This document shows positions 1-6,405 of a stretch of DNA of 16,770 nt, piece after piece. Source of the DNA: Flavobacteriales bacterium (GTDB taxonomy: Bacteria > Bacteroidota > Bacteroidia > Flavobacteriales_D > Crocinitomicaceae); contig CANJQZ010000015.1 of assembly GCA_947476515.1 (NCBI GenBank), positions 1-16,770 on the forward strand, given 5' to 3'. Below the pieces are notes generated by a model. It had not been told where the DNA came from, did not search any database, and worked only from the letters and a program-made list of their open reading frames with translations. The stretch's first letter is position 1. Every line of letters begins with the position of its first letter. The position numbers and the translations under genes are program-made.

Positions 1-102
1 ATATTTTTAGCTGAAACTGGAATGGAATCCTTCTTTTTTGTTTTTGGAGGCTTAATGCTTATTTTTATAATAGCATTTGTTGTAAGCGCGAAGAAGAAAT
101 AA
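1..102 (+). CDS. C-terminal end of an unidentified membrane protein (partial)
   Basis: The reading frame is open from the first base of the window to a TAA at 100-102, giving the last 33 residues of a protein that begins to the left. They contain one strongly hydrophobic stretch of roughly 20 residues, starting near FFFVFGG and continuing through LMLIFIIAFVV, and end in the basic tail SAKKK. This looks like a final membrane-spanning helix with a positive cytoplasmic end. Nothing in so short a piece identifies the family. It converges on the next gene with only 5 bases between the two stop codons, and no terminator is visible there. The frame could be spurious, but the uninterrupted hydrophobic helix followed by a lysine cluster argues for a real gene. 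Confidence 0.5.
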   Translation: MFLAETGMESFFFVFGGLMLIFIIAFVVSAKKK

Positions 103-107
103 TGTTC

Positions 108-998
108 TTATCGAAATTTTATTGGGCTTTCAAATTTAATTAACTCCATGGATTCATTTGATGGGTCATGGTAGATGATGTAGGAAAATAAATAGTTTTT
201 TTCATTATAAATTATTTGTATTTCTTTTGTGAGTTGTCCCATACTCATCAAGTGCTTCGCACTAAGGTTACCATATTTATCATAACTGAAACAAAGCTCC
301 TCATAGGCATCTTTATCATCATTGTAAAAAGATGAAATAGATGAAAGTAACCCTTTTTCGTTGTAAGAATAGTATTTATTATAGCTGGTTCCAACCATTT
401 TCAATAGTTCGTTTGACTCCAATAAATATCCTTCTTTTGAGTAAATAAATGTTTCAGTTGAATAAGGTAAACTGTAATTATTAAATTTCTTTTTTATTAA
501 AAGAGAATCTGATTTTTGATATTCCATGTTCTCTTTGACCAATAGGTTTTTAAACAGAGCTTGAGGAACACTTGAACTACTTTCATTATATTTCTCCAAA
601 GAGATAATCAATCCTGCTTCATTGTATTTAAAATAAGTAGAAATTGCTGCTCCATGAGATTCTGTTTTATGGCAAATTAAATTTCCCAACACATCATATG
701 TATAGCATTGCTTAAGTGTATCTAATTTTGTTCCAATTAGATGGATTTCTTCAATGGTAATAATTTGTCCCATTTCATTAAAATAATAAGCGTAATGGCC
801 TTTCTGAACTCTGAAGATATCATTCTGTTTTTTGGTAGAAATTGTACCTTTTATAGATTTAAGGTGGCTTGATTTGACAAATTCCGTATTAAAAAAGGGT
901 GCAGTAGTAAAAGCGTCCCCTTTTGAATTATCAATAAATTGTCCCCAGCAATTAGAACATGCTATTATTATAATAATCAGAAATGAAGTTGCTTTCAA
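108..998 (-). CDS. Secreted or lipid-anchored protein with YD-like repeats
   Basis: This is a 296-residue protein of unknown function. The start is a TTG at 996-998, chosen because the next in-frame ATG would remove an obvious export signal: Lys2, then a run of five Ile ending in IIAC at residues 11-14. IIAC fits a lipobox with the lipidated Cys at 14. Cleavage by signal peptidase I after CWG (before Gln20) is the alternative. The mature part carries about seven short repeats of the pattern aromatic-Y-[ND]-x-x-G-x-[LI], for example at residues 71-77, 100-107, 124-130, 185-192, 210-217, 238-245 and 263-270. These resemble YD/RHS-type beta-strand repeats. There is no toxin or core domain, so it is far too small for an Rhs toxin. 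The start lies 4 bases after the glyS stop, so the gene is probably co-transcribed and translationally coupled to it. The actual role is unknown. Confidence 0.75.
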   Translation of the reverse strand: MKATSFLIIIIIACSNCWGQFIDNSKGDAFTTAPFFNTEFVKSSHLKSIKGTISTKKQNDIFRVQKGHYAYYFNEMGQIITIEEIHLIGTKLDTLKQCYTYDVLGNLICHKTESHGAAISTYFKYNEAGLIISLEKYNESSSSVPQALFKNLLVKENMEYQKSDSLLIKKKFNNYSLPYSTETFIYSKEGYLLESNELLKMVGTSYNKYYSYNEKGLLSSISSFYNDDKDAYEELCFSYDKYGNLSAKHLMSMGQLTKEIQIIYNEKNYLFSYIIYHDPSNESMELIKFESPIKFR

Positions 999-1002
999 TG
1001 CC

Positions 1003-2547
1003 TTAATTTAAGTTTTTAAGCAAAGAGCTCCATCCCGTTTTCTCTGTTAAAAATGCACCTAAGGATGCAATAGGAATACGCTCTTGCAGCATAGAATCTC
1101 TGTGTCGAATGGTGAGCATATTGTCTTCTAAACTTTGATGGTCAATGGTAACCGCGAATGGGGTTCCAATGGCATCTTGCCTTCTGTATCTTTTTCCAAT
1201 AGAGTCTTTTTCGTCATATTGAACTGAAAAGTCAAATTGCAATTCCTTCATTATTTCCATTGCTTTTTCTGGTAATCCATCTTTTTTAATTAAAGGTAAA
1301 ATAGCTACTTTATAAGGAGCAAGCGCCGCTGGAATAGATAAAACAGTCCTAGAGGTTCCATCCTCTAAGGCTTCATTTTTGAAAGAAGCACTTAAAACAG
1401 ATAAAAACATGCGGTCCAAACCGACTGAAGTTTCTACAACAAAGGGAACATAGTTTTCATTTAACACGGTATCAAAATATTGTAATTTTTTTCCCGAAAA
1501 CTTTTCATGTTGTTTCAAGTCAAAATCTGTTCTTGAGTGGATACCTTCTAATTCTTTGAAGCCCATTGGGAAATTAAATTCAATGTCCGCCGCAGCATTA
1601 GCATAGTGGGCTAATTTAATATGATCATGAAAACGATAATTATTATCACCAAGCCCTAAATTCTTATGCCATTGAATGCGTTGATTTTTCCAATAGCCGT
1701 ACCATTTCATTTCTTCACCTGGCTGTACAAAAAACTGCATTTCCATTTGTTCGAATTCCCGCATCCTAAATATGAATTGACGGGCTACAATTTCGTTTCG
1801 GAATGCTTTACCAATCTGTGCAATACCAAAAGGAATTTTCATTCTCCCTGATTTTTGAACATTCAAGAAATTAACAAAGATCCCTTGAGCGGTCTCTGGT
1901 CGAAGATAAATAGTGGAGGCATCCCCTGCTACTGAGCCCATTTCGGTAGAGAACATTAGGTTGAATTGTCGTACCTCTGTCCAGTTTTTTGTTCCTGAAA
2001 CGGGACAAACAATTTCTAAATCAATAATTAATTGGCGTACACCTTCCAGGTCATTTGCCCCAAGGGTTGAACGCATGCGATTTTCAATGGTCAATATTTT
2101 CTCGGCATTCCGTAAAACATTCGGATTGGTTGCTCTAAATTGATCTTCATCAAAAGCAGTTCCAAATCTTTCTTTTGCTTTGGTAACTTCTTTGTCTATT
2201 TTCTGCTTGATTTTTTCTAAATGTTCTTCAATGAGTACATCTGCACGGTATCTTTTTTTAGAATCTTTATTATCAATTAAAGGATCGTTAAAGGCATCGA
2301 CATGTCCTGATGCTTCCCAAATAGTAGGATGCATGAAAATGGAAGTGTCTAGTCCAACGATGTTACTGTGCATTTGAACCATTGATTTCCACCAATATGC
2401 TTTTATATTATTTTTTAACTCCACGCCCAATTGGCCATAATCATAAGTAGCCGCCAATCCATCATATATTTCGGAAGATGGAAAAATGAATCCGTATTCT
2501 TTTGAGTGAGAAATAATCTCTTTTAATTTATCTTGATTTTGTTCCAT
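1003..2547 (-). CDS. glyS: Glycyl-tRNA synthetase, single-chain alpha2 type
   Basis: The enzyme charges tRNA-Gly with glycine using ATP, in the cytoplasm. At 514 residues it has the usual length for the homodimeric (eukaryote/archaea-like) form, not the alpha/beta form. Visible landmarks are the family hallmark LRPETAQG (about residues 215-222), class II motif 2 from FRNE to REFEQME (about 249-269) with its ATP-binding arginines, and motif 3 GLDRMFLSVL (about 376-385). The C-terminal anticodon-binding domain follows, from about 410. A charged helical insertion lies near 105-180. I chose the ATG at 2545-2547. An in-frame TTG five codons earlier exists, but it sits inside the probable -7 promoter box (TATCTTTG, 2552-2559) and would add residues with no role. 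The gene is divergent from the cyclase-like gene and is followed by the YD-repeat protein gene. Confidence 0.97.
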   Translation of the reverse strand: MEQNQDKLKEIISHSKEYGFIFPSSEIYDGLAATYDYGQLGVELKNNIKAYWWKSMVQMHSNIVGLDTSIFMHPTIWEASGHVDAFNDPLIDNKDSKKRYRADVLIEEHLEKIKQKIDKEVTKAKERFGTAFDEDQFRATNPNVLRNAEKILTIENRMRSTLGANDLEGVRQLIIDLEIVCPVSGTKNWTEVRQFNLMFSTEMGSVAGDASTIYLRPETAQGIFVNFLNVQKSGRMKIPFGIAQIGKAFRNEIVARQFIFRMREFEQMEMQFFVQPGEEMKWYGYWKNQRIQWHKNLGLGDNNYRFHDHIKLAHYANAAADIEFNFPMGFKELEGIHSRTDFDLKQHEKFSGKKLQYFDTVLNENYVPFVVETSVGLDRMFLSVLSASFKNEALEDGTSRTVLSIPAALAPYKVAILPLIKKDGLPEKAMEIMKELQFDFSVQYDEKDSIGKRYRRQDAIGTPFAVTIDHQSLEDNMLTIRHRDSMLQERIPIASLGAFLTEKTGWSSLLKNLN

Positions 2548-2551
2548 AGTA

Positions 2552-2559
2552 CAAAGATA
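2552..2559 (-). promoter_or_regulatory. Bacteroidota -7 promoter box of glyS, 4 bases before the ATG
   Basis: On the minus strand the bases read TATCTTTG, an exact match to the Bacteroidota -7 consensus TAnnTTTG. Only 4 bases separate it from the glyS ATG. As transcription in this group starts a few bases after the box, the mRNA is probably leaderless or nearly so. I see no good TTG -33 element at the expected distance. Confidence 0.6.
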
Positions 2560-2613
2560 CAAGCAAAATTATACTACACATTTATAGTTGCAGAACAATT
2601 TCAACACTCGATG

Positions 2614-2645
2614 TTGAATTAACTTGCCGATTATTGATAAATTTG
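2614..2645 (+). promoter_or_regulatory. Promoter of the cyclase-like gene
   Basis: A TTG at 2614-2616 is followed after 21 bases by TAAATTTG at 2638-2645, an exact TAnnTTTG. The ATG at 2652 is 6 bases further on. This predicts a very short or absent 5' leader, and it argues against the in-frame TTG codons at 2634 and 2643 as start sites because they lie upstream of or within the box. Confidence 0.65.
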
Positions 2646-2651
2646 AATATT

Positions 2652-3389
2652 ATGCGTCTATACTTGAATCAAGATTCGTTTTTCGAAACAGATCAACCAC
2701 TCGATATTTCTTTGAGTGTTTCTGAACATCAAACCTTAAGTGCCTGGTATGTTAAACCACCTCTTATGGAACCAGTCCGTGAAAACGGATTCCTAGGGAG
2801 TGTAAAGGAAGGAGGAGATGTTAATTTTCGTTCTATTTTGTTTAATCCTCATGGGCATGGCACCCATACAGAATCTTGTGGTCACATTACACCTGAAGTT
2901 TTTTCAGTGAATAAAGTGGTAAAAAATTATTTTTTTAAAGCACTTTTAATTTCTTGTTCACCTGAAATACAAGATAATGGAGACAGCGTCATCAACTTAA
3001 AGAGTTTACCTGATGGTATTGATGAAATAGAAGCTCTGATAATTCGAAGTCTACCCAATACAAGTGATAAAATTGCCTTGAATTACGCTGATACCAATCC
3101 TCCTTTTTTGTCATTAGAGATGATTCCCTTGTTAAATAAATTGAAAGTAAAACATCTTTTATTGGATTTACCTTCAGTAGATAAAGAGAAAGATGGAGGG
3201 AAGCTGGCATTTCATCACGCATTTTGGGAAGTGCCAGAAGTAAATAGATTAGATCGAACCATCACTGAATTAATCTTTGTAAAAGATGAGATAAAAGATG
3301 GTTTGTATCTATTGGAATTACAAATTGCGCCTTTTGAAAATGATGCAAGCCCAAGCAGACCAGTTTTATACCAGATTGAAAAAGTATAA
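2652..3389 (+). CDS. Cyclase / kynurenine-formamidase-like metal hydrolase
   Basis: This 245-residue cytoplasmic protein belongs to the cyclase family that includes kynurenine formamidase (KynB), metal-dependent hydrolases of amide or lactone bonds. The supporting segments are FNPHGHGTHTE (about residues 64-74), corresponding to the family's metal-binding HxGTHxD, a following CGHI, and near the C-terminus DLPSVD (about 173-178) and AFHHAFW (about 186-192), which match the second conserved region. Two deviations are visible: Glu replaces the motif Asp, and the first His is one residue out of the usual register. The substrate therefore cannot be assumed to be formylkynurenine. No other kynurenine-pathway gene is nearby. 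The ATG at 2652 is preferred over the TTG at 2634 because of the promoter box just upstream. The gene stands alone: divergent from glyS upstream, with a terminator after it. Confidence 0.85.
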   Translation: MRLYLNQDSFFETDQPLDISLSVSEHQTLSAWYVKPPLMEPVRENGFLGSVKEGGDVNFRSILFNPHGHGTHTESCGHITPEVFSVNKVVKNYFFKALLISCSPEIQDNGDSVINLKSLPDGIDEIEALIIRSLPNTSDKIALNYADTNPPFLSLEMIPLLNKLKVKHLLLDLPSVDKEKDGGKLAFHHAFWEVPEVNRLDRTITELIFVKDEIKDGLYLLELQIAPFENDASPSRPVLYQIEKV

Positions 3390-3428
3390 GCTCTCTTTTG
3401 ATGTCTTCTTAAATTTTTAGGCATAAAA

Positions 3429-3455
3429 AAATGAGCCGAAGCTCATTTCCTTTTT
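3429..3455 (+). terminator. Intrinsic terminator after the cyclase-like gene
   Basis: A perfect 8-base stem (AAATGAGC / GCTCATTT) closes a CGAA loop and is followed by CC and five T. A run of A precedes the stem, so it might also work on the opposite strand. It lies 40 bases after the cyclase stop codon. Confidence 0.8.
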
Positions 3456-3457
3456 GT

Positions 3458-3487
3458 AGACCGGTTAAAGTCTGAGTGGTCTTTTTT
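3458..3487 (+). terminator. Possible second, weaker terminator hairpin
   Basis: AGACC at 3458-3462 can pair with GGTCT at 3478-3482 across a 15-base loop, followed directly by a run of T to 3487. The stem is only 5 bases with a long loop, so on its own it would be weak. In tandem with the preceding hairpin it could act as a back-up terminator. Confidence 0.35.
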
Positions 3488-3496
3488 GTAAAAAAA

Positions 3497-3605
3497 ACAG
3501 GCGCTTCTTATGTTGGCGAAATTACTAATGTGATTATTAAACTAGAAAATAAAACTGCCTCTCCAAGCAGACTTCAACATTATTTCAACATAAGAAGCGA
3601 CCTGT
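3497..3605. repeat. 109-base imperfect inverted repeat (candidate structured RNA or repeat element)
   Basis: The left arm 3497-3515 (ACAGG then CGCTTCTTATGTTG) is the reverse complement of the right arm 3586-3605 (CAACATAAGAAGCG, a bulged A, then CCTGT). The arms are 19 and 20 bases with 14 perfect consecutive pairs and one single-base bulge. The 70 bases between them can form smaller hairpins (CTGC/GCAG near 3555-3570). Read on the minus strand, the stem runs directly into eight T, a terminator-like shape. There is no coding frame inside. It could be the end of a small RNA, a miniature mobile-element remnant, or a large double hairpin acting on suf read-through. Confidence 0.6.
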
Positions 3606-3756
3606 ATCTCTTCTTATTTCACAACTAAGGTATTTTAATTTAATTAATAATATTCATTAAATGAATAGATGCGGTTATAATTCGAATAAATGAACTTATT
3701 TGATGAATATAGGGCAAATAAACTTTTTAATTCTAGTGATATAAATGCTCAAAAAT
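3606..3756. other. AT-rich non-coding stretch upstream of the suf operon, with a 17-base palindrome
   Basis: This is the remainder of the 444-base gap between the cyclase-like gene and the suf operon. I see no gene in it. It contains a palindrome at 3651-3667 (TATTCATT, A, AATGAATA) and related ATGAA-rich copies up to about 3710, roughly 90 to 110 bases before the suf promoter. These could be an operator for an iron or redox regulator, but palindromes are common in such AT-rich sequence and I cannot match this one to a known site. Confidence 0.3.
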
Positions 3757-3787
3757 TTGTGGAAAATCCTTTAATGTGGTACTTTTG
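3757..3787 (+). promoter_or_regulatory. Promoter of the suf operon
   Basis: TTG at 3757-3759, a 20-base spacer and TACTTTTG at 3780-3787 make a complete Bacteroidota-type promoter. The first gene of the operon starts at 3834, so the leader would be about 40 bases, unlike the almost leaderless units elsewhere in this window. It leaves room for a purine-rich ribosome-binding region (AAAGAAAG) just before the ATG. Confidence 0.7.
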
Positions 3788-3833
3788 CATCCTAAGCAAA
3801 GATTATTTATAATTAATCTAAATAAAGAAAGTC

Positions 3834-4157
3834 ATGATAACTGTAACGGATTACGCTAAAAAGCAAGCGCTTCGTCTCATGGAAGATGAAGGAAAAGACG
3901 GCTATTTTATTCGTGTTGGTGTTCAAGGTGGTGGCTGTTCGGGATTAATGTATCAACTAACTTTTGACAATGAAGACAAGGAAGGTGATTCTAGTTTTGA
4001 AGACAATGGCGTAAAAGTCGTGGTCGACAATAAGAGTTATTTATATTTGATTGGTACTACTTTAGACTTTTCCGGTGGATTAAACGGGAAAGGTTTTGTT
4101 TTCGTAAATCCAAATGCTGACCGTACTTGTGGCTGCGGAGAATCTTTTTCAGTTTAA
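3834..4157 (+). CDS. sufA: A-type Fe-S cluster carrier (SufA/IscA family)
   Basis: This small cytoplasmic protein of 107 residues, the normal length for the HesB/IscA/SufA family, carries or delivers iron-sulfur clusters to target proteins. The three conserved cluster-binding cysteines are all present: Cys35 in GGGCSG, and Cys99 and Cys101 in the C-terminal TCGCGESF. Family name and position support a SufA role, because it is the first gene of a tightly packed unit with sufB 12 bases downstream. From sequence alone I cannot separate SufA from IscA or ErpA, so the symbol rests on its operon. The ATG at 3834 gives the exact family N-terminus, with no better alternative. Confidence 0.9.
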   Translation: MITVTDYAKKQALRLMEDEGKDGYFIRVGVQGGGCSGLMYQLTFDNEDKEGDSSFEDNGVKVVVDNKSYLYLIGTTLDFSGGLNGKGFVFVNPNADRTCGCGESFSV

Positions 4158-4169
4158 TTCCTGCATTTA

Positions 4170-5618
4170 ATGGCCAATTATACGGAAGAAAATTTAGCGC
4201 ATGAATTAGAAAATCAAGAATATAAATTTGGTTTTGTCACTCCAATTGATGCGGATACCATTCCCATTGGATTAAGTGAAGATGTAATTCGATTGATTTC
4301 AAGTAAAAAAGAGGAGCCTCTTTGGTTACTTGAGCATCGTCTGCACGCCTATAATGTTTGGAAAACGATGGAAGAGCCAAATTGGGCTCATGTAAAGTAT
4401 AAAAAACCTGATTTTCAAAGTATAGCCTATTATTCAGCTCCCAAACAATCCAAAAAATACGAATCTTGGGATGATGTTGATCCAGAAATGAAAGCCACAA
4501 TGGCCAAATTGGGAATCTCAATGGAGGAGCAACAACGCTTAACTGGCGTAGCAGTTGATTTTGTAATGGATTCTGTTTCTGTTGCGACCTCTTTTAAAGA
4601 AAAACTTGGTGAACTTGGAATTATTTTTTGCTCCTTTTCTGAAGCGGTTCAAAATCATCCAGACTTAGTTCGTAAATATATGGGGACAGTTGTTCCAACA
4701 ACTGATAATTTTTATGCTGCCTTAAATAATGCTGTGTTTACAGATGGTTCCTTCTGTTATATACCAAAAGGTGTGCGTTGTCCAATGGAATTGTCTACCT
4801 ATTTTAGAATTAACGCTGGTGGAACAGGACAGTTTGAAAGAACTTTAGTAGTTGCTGATGAAGGATCTTATGTTTCTTATTTAGAGGGATGTACTGCTCC
4901 TCAAAGAGATGAAAATCAGTTGCATGCGGCAGTTGTAGAATTAATTGCTCTAGATAATGCAGAAATAAAATATTCTACGGTACAAAATTGGTATCCAGGA
5001 GATAAAAACGGTTTAGGAGGAATTTTTAATTTTGTTACCAAACGAGGAATTTGTCATACCAATTCCAAAATTTCATGGACGCAAGTTGAAACTGGTTCTG
5101 CTGTTACTTGGAAATACCCTTCTTGTATTTTAAAAGGGGATCATTCTATTGGTGAGTTTTATTCCGTTGCCGTAACCAACAATTACCAGCAAGCAGATAC
5201 GGGAACTAAAATGATTCATCTCGGAAAAAATACTAAAAGCACCATTATTTCAAAAGGTATTTCAGCAGGAAAATCTCAAAATTCATACCGCGGTTTAGTT
5301 CAGATTCACAAATCAGCGAAAAATGCGCGTAATTTTTCTCAATGTGATTCTCTTCTTATGTCTAGCGAATGTGGAGCGCATACATTCCCTTATATAGAAT
5401 GTAAAAATAGCACAGCTAAAATAGAACATGAGGCAACTACTTCCAAAATTGGTGAAGATCAATTGTTCTACTGTAAACAAAGAGGAATTGGCGAGGAGAA
5501 AGCGATTGGTTTGATTGTAAATGGCTATTGTAAAGAAGTCTTGAATCAATTGCCGATGGAATTTGCTGTAGAAGCTCAAAAATTATTAACGATAAGTTTA
5601 GAAGGTAGTGTAGGGTAA
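4170..5618 (+). CDS. sufB: Fe-S cluster assembly scaffold SufB
   Basis: SufB is a core subunit of the cytoplasmic SufBC2D complex on which new Fe-S clusters are built. The 482-residue length is standard. The C-terminal half is the beta-helical core and shows the expected conserved blocks: YLEGCTAP, QNWYPGD, TKRG, NARNFSQCDS, CGAHTFPYIEC, and HEATTSKIGEDQLFYC near the end. The Cys in NFSQCDS (residue 392) is probably the counterpart of the E. coli cluster-assembly Cys405. I base that on its identical distance from the C-terminus, not on an alignment. The gene sits between the A-type carrier and sufC, and all lie on one strand with gaps of 12 to 24 bases. Confidence 0.97.
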   Translation: MANYTEENLAHELENQEYKFGFVTPIDADTIPIGLSEDVIRLISSKKEEPLWLLEHRLHAYNVWKTMEEPNWAHVKYKKPDFQSIAYYSAPKQSKKYESWDDVDPEMKATMAKLGISMEEQQRLTGVAVDFVMDSVSVATSFKEKLGELGIIFCSFSEAVQNHPDLVRKYMGTVVPTTDNFYAALNNAVFTDGSFCYIPKGVRCPMELSTYFRINAGGTGQFERTLVVADEGSYVSYLEGCTAPQRDENQLHAAVVELIALDNAEIKYSTVQNWYPGDKNGLGGIFNFVTKRGICHTNSKISWTQVETGSAVTWKYPSCILKGDHSIGEFYSVAVTNNYQQADTGTKMIHLGKNTKSTIISKGISAGKSQNSYRGLVQIHKSAKNARNFSQCDSLLMSSECGAHTFPYIECKNSTAKIEHEATTSKIGEDQLFYCKQRGIGEEKAIGLIVNGYCKEVLNQLPMEFAVEAQKLLTISLEGSVG

Positions 5619-5642
5619 ACCTATTTAATATAAAATACAACC

Positions 5643-6398
5643 ATGATTACGATTAAAAATTTACATGCTAATATTGATGGAAAAGAGATCCTTCGAGGAT
5701 TAAATTTAACGGTGAAGGCCGGTGAAGTCCATGCTATTATGGGGCCAAATGGCGCCGGAAAATCTACCCTAGCATCTGTTTTAGCAGGAAGAGACGAGTA
5801 TGTAATTACAGAAGGGGAAGTTGAATTTCAAGGTCTAGACTTACTTTCTTTATCTACTGAAGATCGCGCAAGAGAAGGTTTGTTTCTCGCTTTTCAATAT
5901 CCAGTTGAAATACCTGGTGTTTCTAATGTAAATTTTTTACGAACTGCTATTAATGAAATTAGAGCCTACAAAGGGCAAGAATCATTATCAGCAAAGGACT
6001 TCATGAGTTTAGTTAGAGAAAAATCAGCACTTGTTGAATTGGATAGTAAATTGGCTTCTAGGTCTGTGAATGAAGGATTTTCGGGTGGTGAAAAGAAAAG
6101 AAATGAAATTTTTCAAATGGCAATGCTTGCGCCCAAATTGGCTATCCTTGATGAAACAGATTCAGGTTTGGATATTGATGCCCTTCGCATAGTTGCAAAG
6201 GGGGTCAATCAATTGAAATCTCCAGACAATGCCGCTATTGTTATAACACATTATCAGCGCTTATTAGATTATATCGTTCCAGATTTTGTTCATGTCCTGT
6301 ATAAAGGTCAAATCGTTAAAACGGGCGGTAAGGAATTGGCGCTTGAACTAGAGGAAAAAGGTTATGATTGGATTAAGGAAGCTCACCCAACTGTTTAA
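5643..6398 (+). CDS. sufC: Fe-S assembly ATPase SufC
   Basis: SufC is the ATPase of the SufBC2D scaffold. It resembles an ABC transporter ATPase but works in the cytoplasm and is not part of a membrane pump. All nucleotide-binding motifs are intact in 251 residues: Walker A GPNGAGKST (34-42), the signature FSGGE (146-150) followed by KKRNE, Walker B LAILDE (166-171) with the family's TDSGLDIDAL continuation, and the switch His203 in ITHYQR. The FSGGEKKRNE and ETDSGLD sequences are typical of SufC and distinguish it from transporter subunits. The gene starts 24 bases after sufB and ends 7 bases before the preferred sufD start. Confidence 0.97.
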   Translation: MITIKNLHANIDGKEILRGLNLTVKAGEVHAIMGPNGAGKSTLASVLAGRDEYVITEGEVEFQGLDLLSLSTEDRAREGLFLAFQYPVEIPGVSNVNFLRTAINEIRAYKGQESLSAKDFMSLVREKSALVELDSKLASRSVNEGFSGGEKKRNEIFQMAMLAPKLAILDETDSGLDIDALRIVAKGVNQLKSPDNAAIVITHYQRLLDYIVPDFVHVLYKGQIVKTGGKELALELEEKGYDWIKEAHPTV

Positions 6399-6405
6399 TA
6401 AAGGC

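Noticed and set aside
108..998. Rhs/YD-repeat polymorphic toxin
   Set aside because: It is only 296 residues with no Rhs core, no C-terminal toxin domain and no immunity gene next to it.
1666..2377. Several open frames antisense to glyS
   Set aside because: They contain no recognisable domain and lie wholly within a well-conserved synthetase gene, so they are chance frames.
2548..2562. Upstream TTG start for glyS adding five residues
   Set aside because: The codons coincide with the TATCTTTG promoter box, and the ATG at 2545-2547 gives a normal N-terminus.
3215..3424. Minus-strand open frame at the end of the cyclase-like gene
   Set aside because: It overlaps conserved coding sequence and has no family resemblance or start context.
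3497..3605. Integron attC site or CRISPR-like repeat as an explanation of the inverted repeat
   Set aside because: The ends lack the attC core (GTTRRRY / RYYYAAC) and there is only one pair of arms, with no spacer array or integrase nearby.
6364..6405. Longer sufD beginning inside sufC
   Set aside because: The extra 14 residues come from the sufC coding sequence in another frame, and the ATG at 6406, just after the sufC stop, is sufficient.
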